From contig CAJHNH020008024.1 of the NCBI GenBank assembly GCA_905116865.2, positions 319,233-383,232 on the forward strand: 64,000 nucleotides of DNA, written 5' to 3'. Source of the DNA: Candidula unifasciata (Eukaryota > Mollusca > Gastropoda > Stylommatophora > Geomitridae). Both the position numbers and the translations under genes were made by a program. Below the pieces are notes generated by a model that was not told the DNA's origin, did not search any database, and worked only from the letters and a program-made list of their open reading frames with translations. This document shows, one piece after another, positions 31,128-44,591 of the stretch. Position 1 is the first letter of the stretch. Each line of letters opens with the position of its first letter.

Positions 31128-32613
31128 ATAACTAGTTGTACCCGGCTACGAGTTGCTGTGGCTTAGTTTAGCTAAATAAAAAAGAAAATAAATAGAAATA
31201 GCACATGTCTAAAATGGTGAATTTCCTAATCACTGTCTGCTCAAACATAAAAAGTAGTCTGTTTTGCCGATTCTAGAACACGCAACATAGAAATGTGTCT
31301 TTATATTTGTGGTCTTTTAAATTGTATTATTAGGACCCCAAAAATTGTCATTTGTTTATCATATGCTAAACCTGTTTGTATTTTTTAAAGAGCTGAAAAT
31401 AAAGCTTACTACTGTACTTCTAAATAAATAACTAATTCGCAGAAAAAAGATTTAAAAAAAATGAAAATAGCTGAGATAGCGTTAGTAATATAATATATAT
31501 ACATAAAAGTAAGAAACAAAAACTGTAAAATTATGTTTAAAGCTCTTTCAGTTAACAGTTTCTGTTATCACCCCTAACCTGACCTCTCACCCATTAATGC
31601 TCTCTCCATCTTCGAAGAATTTGAAATTGATCACCTGACGATATTTTTCTTAATGGCATCCGTGTACACCCAGACTAAAATGGGTAGCAGAAGTTGTAGT
31701 TATAAATAAATGCAGCCATTCATCTATCAATTACCAGTACTACTACCACTACCACCACCAACACAACAACTAAAATAAACTCACTACTGTCTGTTTTTCA
31801 CCTTTCTAGGTCGGTGTAGACAGGGGGTCGTGAGCCAGAGGATTTAGCTCCCCATGGCTAGTGCTGTCGCCACAGACTGTTCAGGTTAGGATGTTTAATT
31901 GTGCACATGACAGAAAAACTCTATCACCGTACCGGGGGTCGAACCTGGGTCTCCCGTGTGACAGCCAGTCGGTGTAATCACCGGCCAACCATCCTCCGAT
32001 TACTTCTCTTTGCCTCACAGAAGGAGTGGGGGAGGGGGGGGGGGGAGAAGTCAAAACAAAGAACAAAATTTAAAAAATACGAAATGAACGTAAACTACAC
32101 AGTCAATTCCAACGCACCGACACGCAACGTAATTGAATCAAAATAAAAACAAATCAAAATCTAATACAATTAAAAGTAGCCGTGCAATCTGAAACAGTAG
32201 TATGCGAAATGGTCAAATTCAATGACCATTGCACATCCATCAACTGGTCCACCCGCATACCTGCGGTCTGTAAATAATTTATGGTTATGTGATCACTATG
32301 TCATGCCCAATGGCGTTGCTCCATTTCATTCGCATACATTCTTTAAACTGTCATTTTTTTAAATTTCCACAACTGTTAATTGCAACTTGTTTTTTTTTTT
32401 TTTATTGCCACACCTTTAAATTTAGATAAATTCTGTCAACGAATTGTCGTCAATTTATTATCTTAGATAGCTTCATGCAGATTTCGGAGGTCAACAATCA
32501 AAGTTTGCGGAAATAAAAACCCGCTCCAGGAACTTGGCCACGGGGGGAAAAAGGGGGGGGGGGGGGGACAAAATGCCGATGTGATTGTCACTGGAGCTAT
32601 GTCAACATTTTAT

Positions 32614-32658
<45 letters not shown>

Positions 32659-32775
32659 CACACACGCGCACACACACACACACACAACTGCGACTTTTCA
32701 AATGCAACGTTGTGTCGAAATTTGAAAGCAGTCGGTGAAGACCTTTAGGAGATTCGCTATTGTTCACAAACGGAT
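31128..32775 (+). mobile_element. Mosaic element copy 2 (one core repeat)
   Basis: It starts 'ctagttgtacccggctacga', the same terminus as the copy at 38788. One core repeat is at about 31538-31650 ('agctctttcagttaacag' and so on). It then has 'ggcatccgtgtacacccag', a CAC/ACT triplet tract near 31735-31770, 'aggtcggtgtagacaggg' and 'agtgctgtcgccacagactg'. The far end reads 'aaatttgaaagcagtcggtg' near 32720. A reversed tRNA-like stretch at about 31920-31995 ('gggggtcgaacctgggtctc') and a (CA)n tract at 32614-32686 lie inside. The frames at 31881-32146 are translations of it. Both ends match family relatives, but the middle is partly different. Confidence 0.65.
32547..32690. repeat. G run and (CA)n microsatellite
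   Basis: A G run of about 17 is at 32551-32568. AC dinucleotides follow at 32614-32686 with a CGCG interruption. Confidence 0.93.
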
Positions 32776-33079
32776 ATGTTGCATTGTATTTATATACATA
32801 TTATGATGGAAACCAGATTAAATTCGTCCCTAGATAAGACAATTTGTTTTTGTCTTTTCAATTTTACAGTCCTACACTGACTGGGCTTCAGGTTATATCA
32901 CAACAGTCAGGGATCTTAATATTAACTACGGTTGAACGGAGTTTCTAGGACTTGACCTGGGGAACTCTCATTCGAGTATTGATGCACTGCACTTTGGGTT
33001 GGAGGATTTTAATTGTTTAGTTTTATGTCCCGGTACTGTTCAGTTTCACTCGCTCACTGAATGGAATCCGGTGCATTTA

Positions 33080-33204
33080 GTAAAGGGAAGGTCCCGTTTC
33101 CACGCTCTTAGGCATGCACACTGGGAATATAAGGCTACTCCTCTGTTGCTATAGAACAATCGGCATTTGATAAGTGATTTGCTCAGCATCACGACGGCCT
33201 GTTC
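33080..33204 (-). mobile_element. SINE-A fragment, tail half
   Basis: 'gtaaagggaaggtcccg', 'cacgctcttaggcatgc', 'aatcggcatttgataagtg' and 'gctcagcatcacgacgg'. It then breaks off at 33204 against the LINE 3' end. Confidence 0.65.
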
Positions 33205-33951
33205 TTCTTCAGCATTCTGAGCCTATGAAATTCATTGCCTCAGATATCGCCCGCCTCCATTCATCTCTCTGATTGCCTTCTCTTTCCAGTAGGTAACACC
33301 AAGTGTTTGCAGGTCTGTCTGGACATGATCTCTACATATTCTTCTTGGTCTGTCTCGTGGTCTACTACCATTCATCTCCCTTGTGTATACAGGTTTTACT
33401 TTCCTGTCATTTGACCTTCTTTTGAAATGTCCAAACCATTTCAGTCTATTAGCTCTCACGATGCCAGTGATCAGTGGTAATTTAAATAGATTATGAATTT
33501 CATTATTGCTTCTCCCTCTCCATTCCCGCTGTCTGCATCTTTAATGGTTCCAAAGATTCGTCGTAAGACTGTTTTCGGAAACCTGTAATAAGGCTTCATC
33601 TCTTTTAGCTGTGCTCCTAGTTTCAGAGCCATTTAAAACGACTTATCTTAACAACGTTTTATATATTTTGATCTTTGTGTTGCGAGCCAGACAGTTTAAC
33701 TTTAGCAGATGTTGAAGGGCGTAGTATTTTATATTTCCAGATTGTATTCTATATTGTATTTCTTCTCTCAGCATGTTGGAACAGTTGATTTTGCACCCAA
33801 GTACTTTTATGTTTTCGCCACGAATATAACGTCCGAAAATTTTTTGACTTGACCTGCAGCCAGTCCCTCGGCACACGAACGCACCCAATCCCTCGGCACA
33901 CAAACGCACAAACACGACTTTGCCAGATTTTTGGCAAACGAAGAGCATCAA
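33205..33951 (-). pseudogene. RTE-like LINE, 3' part of the host copy split by the hAT element
   Basis: Reading the minus strand from 33951: 'LREEIQYRIQSGNIKYYALQ' and 'LARNTKIKIYKTLLR' (thumb region), 'SETRSTAKRDEALLQVFE' near 33600, 'LFKLPLITGIVRANRLKWFG' near 33490, and 'GSRPRDRPRRICRDHVQTDL' near 33350. It ends in the YLRQ stop at 33232. After the stop the sequence holds CTGAAGAAGAAC, a short GAA-type tail. Several frame changes make it non-functional. The upstream pieces of the same protein lie at 34365-34627 and 36645-36725. The 33952-34364 gap between them is not recognised. Confidence 0.82.
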
Positions 33952-34364
33952 ATGTACTAAGATTTCATGACTCTGAAGATTTTAAGTTGTTGTGTTGCTC
34001 TTGATAATTTTTCTGATCTTGTTGCATTAACCCTCATTATGGCTCCTACGAAAGTGAACAGTGTTAGTGACAGTGGTCTGAATAAGCCTTCGCGTATTAC
34101 GTAGTGTAAGAACGAAGCAAGAATTAACAACTAAGCATGCGAATGGTGTTCGTGTTTCTTATTTCTCCAAACAATACGGCATTGTTAAATCGACGTTTTG
34201 TATGTATATGTTAAAGAACTTCTTTTTCTTTTCTCTACTCCTGGAATGCCGCTCGGCGTCAGGACATAAAAAAAGTCTCTGAAAAGGAACATTCTCTGCG
34301 ATTCGTATCAAATACTTTTCAGTGTCTCTGATATTTCTACGGTCCATGTTCTGCGTGGTCAACC
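33952..34364. other. Unrecognised insert within the LINE remnant
   Basis: The LINE reading stops at 33951 and resumes near 34365. The region between has no LINE motif in any frame. It contains a small plus-strand frame beginning 'MAPTKVNSVSDSGLNK' near 34037 that stops soon after. It may be a further insertion, but I found no terminal repeats. Confidence 0.4.
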
Positions 34365-34627
34365 TCTGGGTTTGTTACCGTTGTATCTTTATAACATTGC
34401 TCTATGTGGCGCTTTATCTCATGCCAGGCGTGGTTCACTGATAGGACGCAGCTTCTTCCAAGGATCTTACAAACTGTTTTCCCCGTGTGGCTCGACTGCA
34501 AAACTCCTCTATACTTCTCACAGTCCCTCGTGCCGCCTTTCTTCTTCCAGATGGGTACAATTATTGCATTTCTCCAGTCTTCCGGTGTGTCGTGTGTTGT
34601 CTAGACTTGGTTGAACAGTCTGTGAAT
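34365..34627 (-). pseudogene. RTE-like LINE, RT fingers region (left of the hAT insertion)
   Basis: On the minus strand: 'DTPEDWRNAIIVPIWKKKGG' then 'TRDCEKYRGVLQSSHTGKTV'. These are the fingers-domain motifs of LINE reverse transcriptase (W..A.IVPI.KKG..xDCxxYRGI.L). The frame is interrupted at 34627 by the hAT element and resumes beyond it at 36652, where the upstream residues read 'SAELL' and 'VKWIHRLFNQV'. The start of ORF2 is missing, being replaced by the (CTAA)n array. Confidence 0.85.
34620..34627. other. Target-site duplication, left copy
   Basis: CTGTGAAT, identical to 36645-36652. Eight bases is the hAT-type duplication length. Confidence 0.93.
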
Positions 34628-36644
34628 CAGTGTTGCCACTTTGGATCTTTTATATCCAAATTTAGATCTTTTTCATTGCATTTAGATACTGTTTTTGACG
34701 TTTAGATCGTAAATATTTTTCTAGAGATCTTTCATATGGAGTTAGATATTTCATAGATTTTTTTTCTGTCATTGTCAATTTAATAATTACTGTGTAAAAT
34801 ATTTGCTACAATATTTTTGTTTTGGTCTGCACGTATATTGTGACAACTGCCATTACTTGAACTTTGAACTCTCACTGGGGTCAACGCACAAATATCTGGC
34901 AGCCCCGGTACTGATTAATAAAAACGCGCGTAAATCATACTAACTTTGTTTCAACCTTTTCCTCACTGTGCTGACTTTGCGTTTCTTTTTCATGTGATTT
35001 AAAAAAAATTATTGCTCATCTTCTTGTGTGGCTTTCACTTTGAGAAAACCTTTCAACATGCCAAAATTAAAGTATGAGCAAAACATTTGGAAAGAGTGGT
35101 TGCATGATGACAAAATTAAAAACTGGGGATATGACTAAAGCTTGTTGTAAGTACTGCAAGAGTGAAATTAAAGCGAAAATACAAAACTCAAAGAGTCATG
35201 CAAAGACTAAAAAAGCATAAAACTGCAGTTTCATTTAAAGATATTACACTGCTGACATCTGTTTTCAGAACTATACTGATAAATTAATCATCAAAAGTTG
35301 AAGTATCAGTCGCAATGCTTTTGATTTGTCACTGCGCAATTTCAAACTGACCATTTGATCGATTTGTAAAAAATCTTGGACTAGTTCAATTTGAAAAGTG
35401 TGATGTAGAAAGTATAGTTTTGGAACTGAAGAACCTTTTAATCAGCAAACAGTTAGGCATGCAGAATTTAGCTGTAATTGGTACTGATAATGCCTCAGTG
35501 ATGGTAAGTATAAACAATGGCGTTTATGCCAATTTGAAGGAAGCTAACAGTGATGAAAACTATATGGAATGTACAGTGATAAAACAAATTTGTCATTCAT
35601 TCTCTTTTTATAACCTATTCTAATGGAAGTGCAAAAAGTTAATAAACTGTTCAAATCTAAACGTTTTGATAAAGTTAAATTACTTGATGATCTCACTTTG
35701 CTATTTCACTCGGTAAAAGACTGGTGTTGCCAACTTCTAAAGCAGATTTGCTCACTTGCAATATAGAGAGCTATTTGGCTCCTAAGCCACACCTTGGATA
35801 TTAAATCGAATCAAAAATTGATGATTTAAAAACAAAAGGACTGTTAACAGAGAATAAAGAGAACAACTTAAGAAAACGCTGTCAAGATTTCCTTATCTCA
35901 TTATTGAAGCAACTGAAGCAGAGACTTCCTGAAAATCTAAATGTTTTGAACAATATTTCACTTTTTTCTGTGAGCAACATACTTCAGCCAATAAAGGACA
36001 TACCTAAATTTTGTAAAGTTATGAAATTTTTAAGGGCTACTGATAATAGTGTCGCGGAAGCAGAATATCAGTTAACCAAAATAAAGTTAGCTGAATGGAC
36101 AAACAAAATAGAAACTGAAGCGCTTTGGAGAGAAGTGCGACAATTTAAAGATGCCTCATCAAACAGTCCATTCTGTAAGCTCTTTAAAGTCCCATGTCTG
36201 CCATGATACTACCCCACTCAAATGATGACGTAGAAAGAGTTTCAGTGCTAGGAATTATATCAAATCTAACCTGAAAAACAGGATGAAATTTGACCTCTTA
36301 AATGCTATCGTGCCATTTAAATTTGGCCTGATGAGACTAGAGAAATAAGCCTACTGTTCCACTTATAAAGAAATGTGAACAGCTAAAGCATACCAGGGTC
36401 ATTTTGGATCTGAAGCTTCAACTTCATTATCCAAGCTAAGTTTTTCCTGTGGATCTTGTGAGGCAGACATCAGTGAAGGTGAGGACATGATTATGTAGGG
36501 TAAGTCATAACAAAAAGCTACGTAATTTTTGACTTTTTCAATTTGGATGTTTTTCCTAGATTTTTTCCAGGCAGATTTAGATCTTTTTAGATATTTTTTG
36601 ACACCGTTTTGGATATTTTTTGTGAAACAAAAGTGGCAACTCTG
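34628..36644 (+). mobile_element. hAT transposon, 2017 bp, inserted in a LINE
   Basis: The left terminus reads CAGTGTTGCCACTTT. The reverse complement of the right terminus reads CAGAGTTGCCACTTT, a 14/15 match. Both ends lead into subterminal repeats of the GGATCT / TTTAGATCTTTTT kind (34641-34760 and 36540-36615). A perfect 8-bp duplication flanks it. It sits inside the RT fingers region of an older LINE. The interior holds a decayed transposase (separate entry). At about 2 kb it is short for an autonomous hAT, so internal deletion is likely. Confidence 0.93.
35050..36345 (+). pseudogene. Decayed hAT transposase (ZNF862-like: BED-type finger, RNase H-like core, hATC)
   Basis: The pieces are in order. 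35058-35220: 'MPKLKYEQNIWKEWLHDD', then in another frame 'KACCKYCKSEIKAKIQNSK', a CxxC...H zinc-finger-like start. 35400-35623: 'LAVIGTDNASVMVSINNGVY', the TDNAxxM motif of the hAT catalytic core, followed by a HSF block. 35904-36206: a helical stretch, 'VLNNISLFSVSNILQP' through 'FLRATDNSVAEAE'. 36197-36345: 'LPHSNDDVERV' and, after shifts, 'SNLKNRMKFDLLNAIVPF', which is the hAT C-terminal dimerisation block. At least four frameshifts or stops separate these. The most similar described group is the ZNF862-like hAT transposases. No function can remain. Confidence 0.85.
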
Positions 36645-36652
36645 CTGTGAAT
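36645..36652. other. Target-site duplication, right copy
   Basis: CTGTGAAT, identical to 34620-34627. Confidence 0.93.
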
Positions 36653-36730
36653 CCATTTCACGCCTACGTCTTCTGCTGCTTAGAGCAGTTCAGCACTCAG
36701 CTGGTATATCGTCAGAGCCAGAGTACAATG
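36653..36730 (-). pseudogene. RTE-like LINE piece right of the hAT insertion
   Basis: The minus-strand reading '...YQLSAELL' stop 'AAEDVGVKWIHRLFNQV' joins, across the hAT element, to the DTPEDWR motif at 34600. It ends against the (CTAA)n array near 36765. Confidence 0.75.
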
Positions 36731-36768
36731 TTGGCTAAAGATGACTGATGTGTCTAAAAGAACAACAA

Positions 36769-38445
<1,677 letters not shown>

Positions 38446-38558
38446 TTACTTACTTACTAATTACCTAACAAACTGGCCAGCTAGCTAACTACCCAACTAA
38501 TGACCGACACACTAATTAACTTGCTGACTATATATATGTATATATATATATATATATA

Positions 38559-38580
38559 CGATCTGCCTGAAAGAAACTGC

Positions 38581-38668
<88 letters not shown>

Positions 38669-38701
38669 GCAGTTTCTTTCAGACAGATTTCAGGCAGATC
38701 G
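38559..38701. repeat. Fold-back: 26-bp arms around a (TA)n loop
   Basis: The left arm 38559-38584 starts 'cgatctgcctgaaagaaact'. The right arm has its exact reverse complement in two parts, 38665-38682 and 38694-38701, separated by an 11-bp insertion 'acagatttcag' that duplicates neighbouring sequence. The space between the arms is pure TA (38585-38664). TA runs also flank the structure at 38530-38558 and 38722-38787. Confidence 0.9.
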
Positions 38702-38721
38702 TTCTGCAAAGGACCTGCCAC

Positions 38722-38787
<66 letters not shown>

Positions 38788-38788
<1 letters not shown>

Positions 38789-41217
38789 TAGTTGTACCCG
38801 GCCACGCGTTACTGTGGCCCAGAATGGTGAAATGGAATGGAAAGAAAATAGCTCTCAGCTAACAGTGTCTGTCATATCCCTCTCCCCTCCACCTATTCAT
38901 ATCTCCCTCTACGAAGGATTGAAAAATCATCCATGGCGAAAATATTAAAATAGAAATAGTTAGGAAATGAGAACTTCAAAATAATACTTTAAGCTCTCTC
39001 AGCTAACTGTGTCTGGCATAATCAATCCGCCCCTTTCCACCTATAATGTCTCCCTCTCCGTAGGATTGGAAAAAAATCATCACCTGGCGAAATTATTAAA
39101 ATATAAATCGGTAATCAATGAGAACATTAAAATAATATTTTAAGCTCTCTCAGCAAACTGTGTCTGGCATAACCTACCCCCTCCCCCGCTCCCCCAATCA
39201 TATCTCCCTCTCCAAAGGATTGAAGAATCATAACCTGGCGAGGTCATATCTACCTCTCCAAAGGATTGACAAATCATCCATGGCGAAATTATTAAAATAT
39301 AAACAGTTAGGAAATGAGAACTTAAAAATAATATTTTAGCTCTCCCAGCTAACTGTGTCTGGCATAACCTCACCCTCCCCCCCCCCCCCCCTTTTCACCA
39401 ATCATATCTCCCTCTCCGAAGGATTGAAAAATCAACACCTGGCGAAATTATTAAAAGAGAAATAGTTAAGAAATAAGAACTTCAAAATAATATTTAAAGC
39501 TCTATCAGCTAACGGTGTCTGGCATAACCCCCTCCCTCCCCCTCCGCCAATCATATCTAACCCCCCCCCCCCCCCCCCCCCCCCACCAATCATATCTCCC
39601 TCTCCGAAAGATGGAAAAATCATCACCTGGCGAACTTATAAAAAATAGAAATAGTTCAGAAATGTAAACTTTAAAATAATATTTTAAGCTCTCTCTGCTA
39701 ACTGTGTTTGGCATAACCCCCTCCCCCTTTTTTTTGCCCCTCCCCCGCCCCCTCCACCAGTCAAATCTCCCTCTCCGAAGAATTGAAAAATAATCACCTA
39801 GCGAAATTATTAAAATAGAAATAGTTAAGAACTGAGAAATGTAAATAATATTTTAAGCTCTCTCAGCTAACTGTGTCTGGTGTAATCCCCGCCCCTCCCA
39901 CCTTTTCCCCTAATTATATCATCTTCTCCAAAGGATGGGAAAGTCACTATGTGACGAAATATTGTAACCAAATTGAGCTTGGCATCCATGTCCACCCAGA
40001 CTTAAATAGGTAGCATTAACTTGTACTGAGAAGTAAATGTGGCCAGTGTAACAGCTACCACATCACCCATCCAGTACCAGTACTACTGCTACTACTACCA
40101 CCACCACCATCACAACAACAACAACAACAAAAACTGTCACTACAGTCTGTGTAGGTCGATGACGAAAAGAGGAGTTAGCGCCGCATGCTGTCGCCATGGA
40201 CTATTTAGTGTAATGTTGCCCCCGGCATAACAAATCTTCATCACTTAACCAGTGATGAAACCCACAGTAAAAAGTACACTATACTCACGAATAGGGGAGA
40301 AAAATACCCCGCATTCGTCATCTATCCCTCTCCAATGGAACGATTTTTAACTGACCTTGGCATCCGTGTCCACCCAAACTAAACTGGACAATAAGCCGTC
40401 TTAGGTAACAGTTTATGTCATCGCCGAATAGTTTTTTTTAATCGAGAAGCGTTGCGAGGGGTGGGGGGGTGGGGGCTAATTGTGACTTAACTGAAATCGA
40501 ATGTCTTTGGGCGAAAGGCGCAGATATCATAGCCTAGCTGTAACCCATAACACAACGTGGAAACCACCCTTTTAAGGGAAAAAGAACAATTATCACCCAG
40601 TGGGGAGTCGAACACCGGTCACCCTCGTGAAGGATGGAATACTTAAAACTATACTACCGAAGACTGAAGAGTTTTAGGTCAGATATCGCAGCCTAGATGT
40701 AAACCACAACACAACGTGCCTACGGCCCTCTCAAGGGCGAACGAAGATTACCCGTGACATGACCATTGAGCATCACGTCGCCTCTGTCGCAAGCTAGCCG
40801 TAAACCCTAAAACTGAAAAAAGGCGTAGATATCGCAGTCTAGCCATAAACCACAACACAACATGCCAGCCACCCAGTTAATGGCTAAAAAAAACTTATAT
40901 CACCTAGCGGGGAATCGAACCGCAGAATAGTTATAACTACGCTACCATACACTCAAGCAGATAGTGGAAATGAAATTATATAATAATGCAAAGTTAAAAA
41001 AAAAAGAGCTCACAGTCAAAAATGGCCAATCAACTAAAAGCAAATACGGGCCGGCAACGAAACAAATAATGATTTGACCGTTGCTGGAGCTACGTCGTTC
41101 GTGGTTTGTGCAATTTTCTGTGAAAAAATAACATTTTGATTCAAAAGCAACGTTGTGTGAAAATTTGAAAGCAATCGGTGGAGTAGTTTCCGAGTTTAGG
41201 GTTAACAAACTCGGAAA
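38788..41217 (+). mobile_element. Mosaic element copy 3 (seven core repeats), plus orientation
   Basis: It begins at the end of a TA run with 'ctagttgtacccggccacgc'. The core repeat, 'aagctctctcagctaactgt' followed by GTCTGGCATAA, recurs near 38845, 38990, 39141, 39340, 39497, 39686 and 39856, in units of about 145-200 bp. A CAC/ACA/ACT triplet tract follows (40070-40135), then three 'atatcgcagcctagctgta'-type modules (near 40525, 40685 and 40840). Two reversed B-box-like pieces are 'gggagtcgaacaccgg' near 40605 and 'ggggaatcgaaccgc' near 40910. The end has an 11-bp perfect stem: 41187-41197 with 41207-41217. AC and TA microsatellites follow. No protein is encoded. Copies 1 and 2 are at 6517-8402 and 31128-32775. 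Confidence 0.8.
41187..41217. other. Terminal hairpin of mosaic element
   Basis: 'tttccgagttt' and 'aaactcggaaa' are perfect reverse complements around a 9-base loop. Hairpins near the 3' end are typical of Helitron-type elements. Whether this one is homologous or only similar is open. Confidence 0.8.
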
Positions 41218-41220
41218 TTA

Positions 41221-41242
41221 ACACGCACACACACACACATAT

Positions 41243-41329
<87 letters not shown>

Positions 41330-41346
41330 CAGATATATATATACAG
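41221..41346. repeat. (AC)n and (TA)n microsatellites
   Basis: AC-rich from 41221 to 41254, TA from 41255 to about 41325, then TACA/GATA variants to 41346. They lie directly beyond the mosaic element terminus. Confidence 0.93.
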
Positions 41347-41780
41347 GTTGAGATCTAAAATTGCACCAGGATAAATGTATATACCAATTGCAATAAGCCT
41401 AATACGACGGATAAGGTGTCACAGAAAAACGTCCCCAGAAAACTTCTAACAAGATCAAGTGATGAACTACAAAACACACATGTCTATAAAAGGATTGAAT
41501 TTTGTAAAGCAGTTATTAATCATTTAAGCAGCCATATAAACCGGTGTACCTTTAGAAGCATTAGTAGTAGGATTATTATAGAATTTTTTTTTCTCTCAGG
41601 AAAAGAAAAAGACAGAAAAATCCAAGCTTAATCTGCACAGTTCGTGGCGACTGAATCAATTTTAAATCCCTAAATCCTGAGACTGTAGACTAAGCGCACA
41701 GATCCCACCCCACTCCCCCCCCCCTTCCTCCCTTTTCTCCCCAAACCCCTTCTTTTATCTTTCTTTCGTTCCATGTCCTA
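41347..41780. other. No recognisable feature
   Basis: The 71-codon frame at 41416-41631 has no motif. A C-rich run is at 41700-41730. Confidence 0.4.
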
Positions 41781-41940
41781 TAAGTAAAGTAAAGAAACTT
41801 TTTCCACGCCTTCAGGCGTATTAGGCATATAGGGCTAGAATTTATATTTTATAGACCCAACGGAACTTTGTGGATTATGTGTTTAGCATCACGCCAGCTG
41901 CCTTTACTTCCAAGGACTGTACCTGGTACCCACTGGTAAA
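41781..41940 (-). mobile_element. SINE-A fragment, tail half
   Basis: 'agtaaagtaaagaaacttt', 'cacgccttcaggcgtatt', 'gcatatagggctagaa' and 'agcatcacgccagctgcc'. It then stops after 'acctggtacccact' near 41935. Confidence 0.72.
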
Positions 41941-43135
41941 CTGATTTGCTTGAGATTTTTAGTTTTCAGCTCAATATTTTAGTCAGATCTCTCGTTTTCA
42001 GCTCAGAAAATTAGTGGGATGTCCCATTTTAGCTGAAGATATTAGTAGGATGTCCCGCTTTCAGCGTTCTGCTTTCTATTTATGAATCTTCAGTGTCAGT
42101 AAATTGTTACTTCTTTTCCTTCAGCAGCCGTGGAACCCCTAAGCAGTGCACACCGGTTCATAAACGCTGGAATAGGCTATACCAGAAAAAGATAGCAGCA
42201 GCAACAGTAGCAGCAGTAGCAGTAATAGCAACAGCAGAGCATCAGTCATAGTACTAGTAGTAGCAGCAGCAGTGGTTGTTGGAATGTTTTTTCGACAGTG
42301 ACCAACGTGGTATTGTGCATTGTAGATTCAGAAAATGGCGCGATTCCTGTTGTTGCATTGTTGGTGGTGCCCGTATGTGATTAAAATTGATCGCGTGGGC
42401 AACTGCTTATCTGTTGGTGACTCTGCTACCATCCATGATGAACTGCATTACTAATGTTAGACTGTTTGTGTTAGCACTTCAGATGGCTACCGTATGCTTT
42501 AACGCGAGTGTATGCTAGATATGCTGAGACAACAGCCTGTCAATCTTCCCACAAGGGACTGTGATAAACATTCTGTGTGTTTTTCGTTGGCACAGGAGCG
42601 GAGCAAAGATGGGGTGGCCCGTTTGCTATGAAGCTGAAACTAAGACTGCTACCATACTACCAGTGGTAATAGGAAGAGTAGAAAAAAATTAATTAAGTAG
42701 TAGAATTAGAAACAGAAGAAGTTGTAGTAGGAACAGCAGCAGCGTCGGCAGCAGCAGTAGTAGTATCATCATTTGGAGACAGCAGGCTCAAAGCCGAAGT
42801 ATGGCCACAGTAACTTTCATTTGTGAAATCGTCTAGTGTGTTTCTTCTCTCTGTTACCCTCTAAAAGTATTTCTCTGTTAAAACATAATTACAACTGTCC
42901 TTCCTCTGGTGTATATAATGTAAGAATAATCTTTCTATTCTGTAAGGTTTGCTAATTTGCACGCTAATTAACTACGGATTTTCAGAAACAATTTTATTCA
43001 GCTGGACAAACAGCTAAAAACAATGATTGATTTTCTGGTTATGGAGCAGAAAATGACAAAACAAACCATCGAATTGACAAGCTTTGGAATAATCTTTTGT
43101 TCTTCGTGAGCCTGTGCTAAATCAAGCGAATGAGA

Positions 43136-43138
<3 letters not shown>
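41941..43138. other. Unrecognised, with AGC/AGT triplet patches
   Basis: A loose repeat with 'tttcagctcagaaaattagt'-like units occurs near 41965-42065. AGC/AGT/ACA triplet patches are at 42190-42270 and 42715-42770. No gene or known element is seen. Confidence 0.45.

Positions 43139-43194
<56 letters not shown>
43139..43194. repeat. (GA)n microsatellite
   Basis: Pure AG dinucleotides. The surrounding sequence to 43330 stays purine-rich. Confidence 0.95.
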
Positions 43195-43195
<1 letters not shown>

Positions 43196-43369
43196 AAGAG
43201 AAAAGGGAAAGAGACGGAAAGAGGGGGAGTGAACAAGACAGAGAAACAGAAAGAGTGGGAGTGTCAGCGTAATAAAGAAACACAAAAAAGTGGTACATTT
43301 AGAGTGGAAGGGATTGAAAAATATCAAGACAAATAGTAGGAAAGATAAAGGCAAATACAACAAGCATAT

Positions 43370-43426
43370 AAACCACATACACACATACATACAATAAAAC
43401 AAACCACACACACACACATACACACA

Positions 43427-43517
<91 letters not shown>
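43370..43517. repeat. (CACATA) and (TA)n microsatellite
   Basis: CACATA-type repeats to 43428, then TA to about 43517. Confidence 0.94.
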
Positions 43518-43575
43518 AGGAAAGACACGAGGAAGAGAGGGAGGGAGATGTAGAAATTAAGAATATTCTACGAAA

Positions 43576-44591
<1,016 letters not shown>

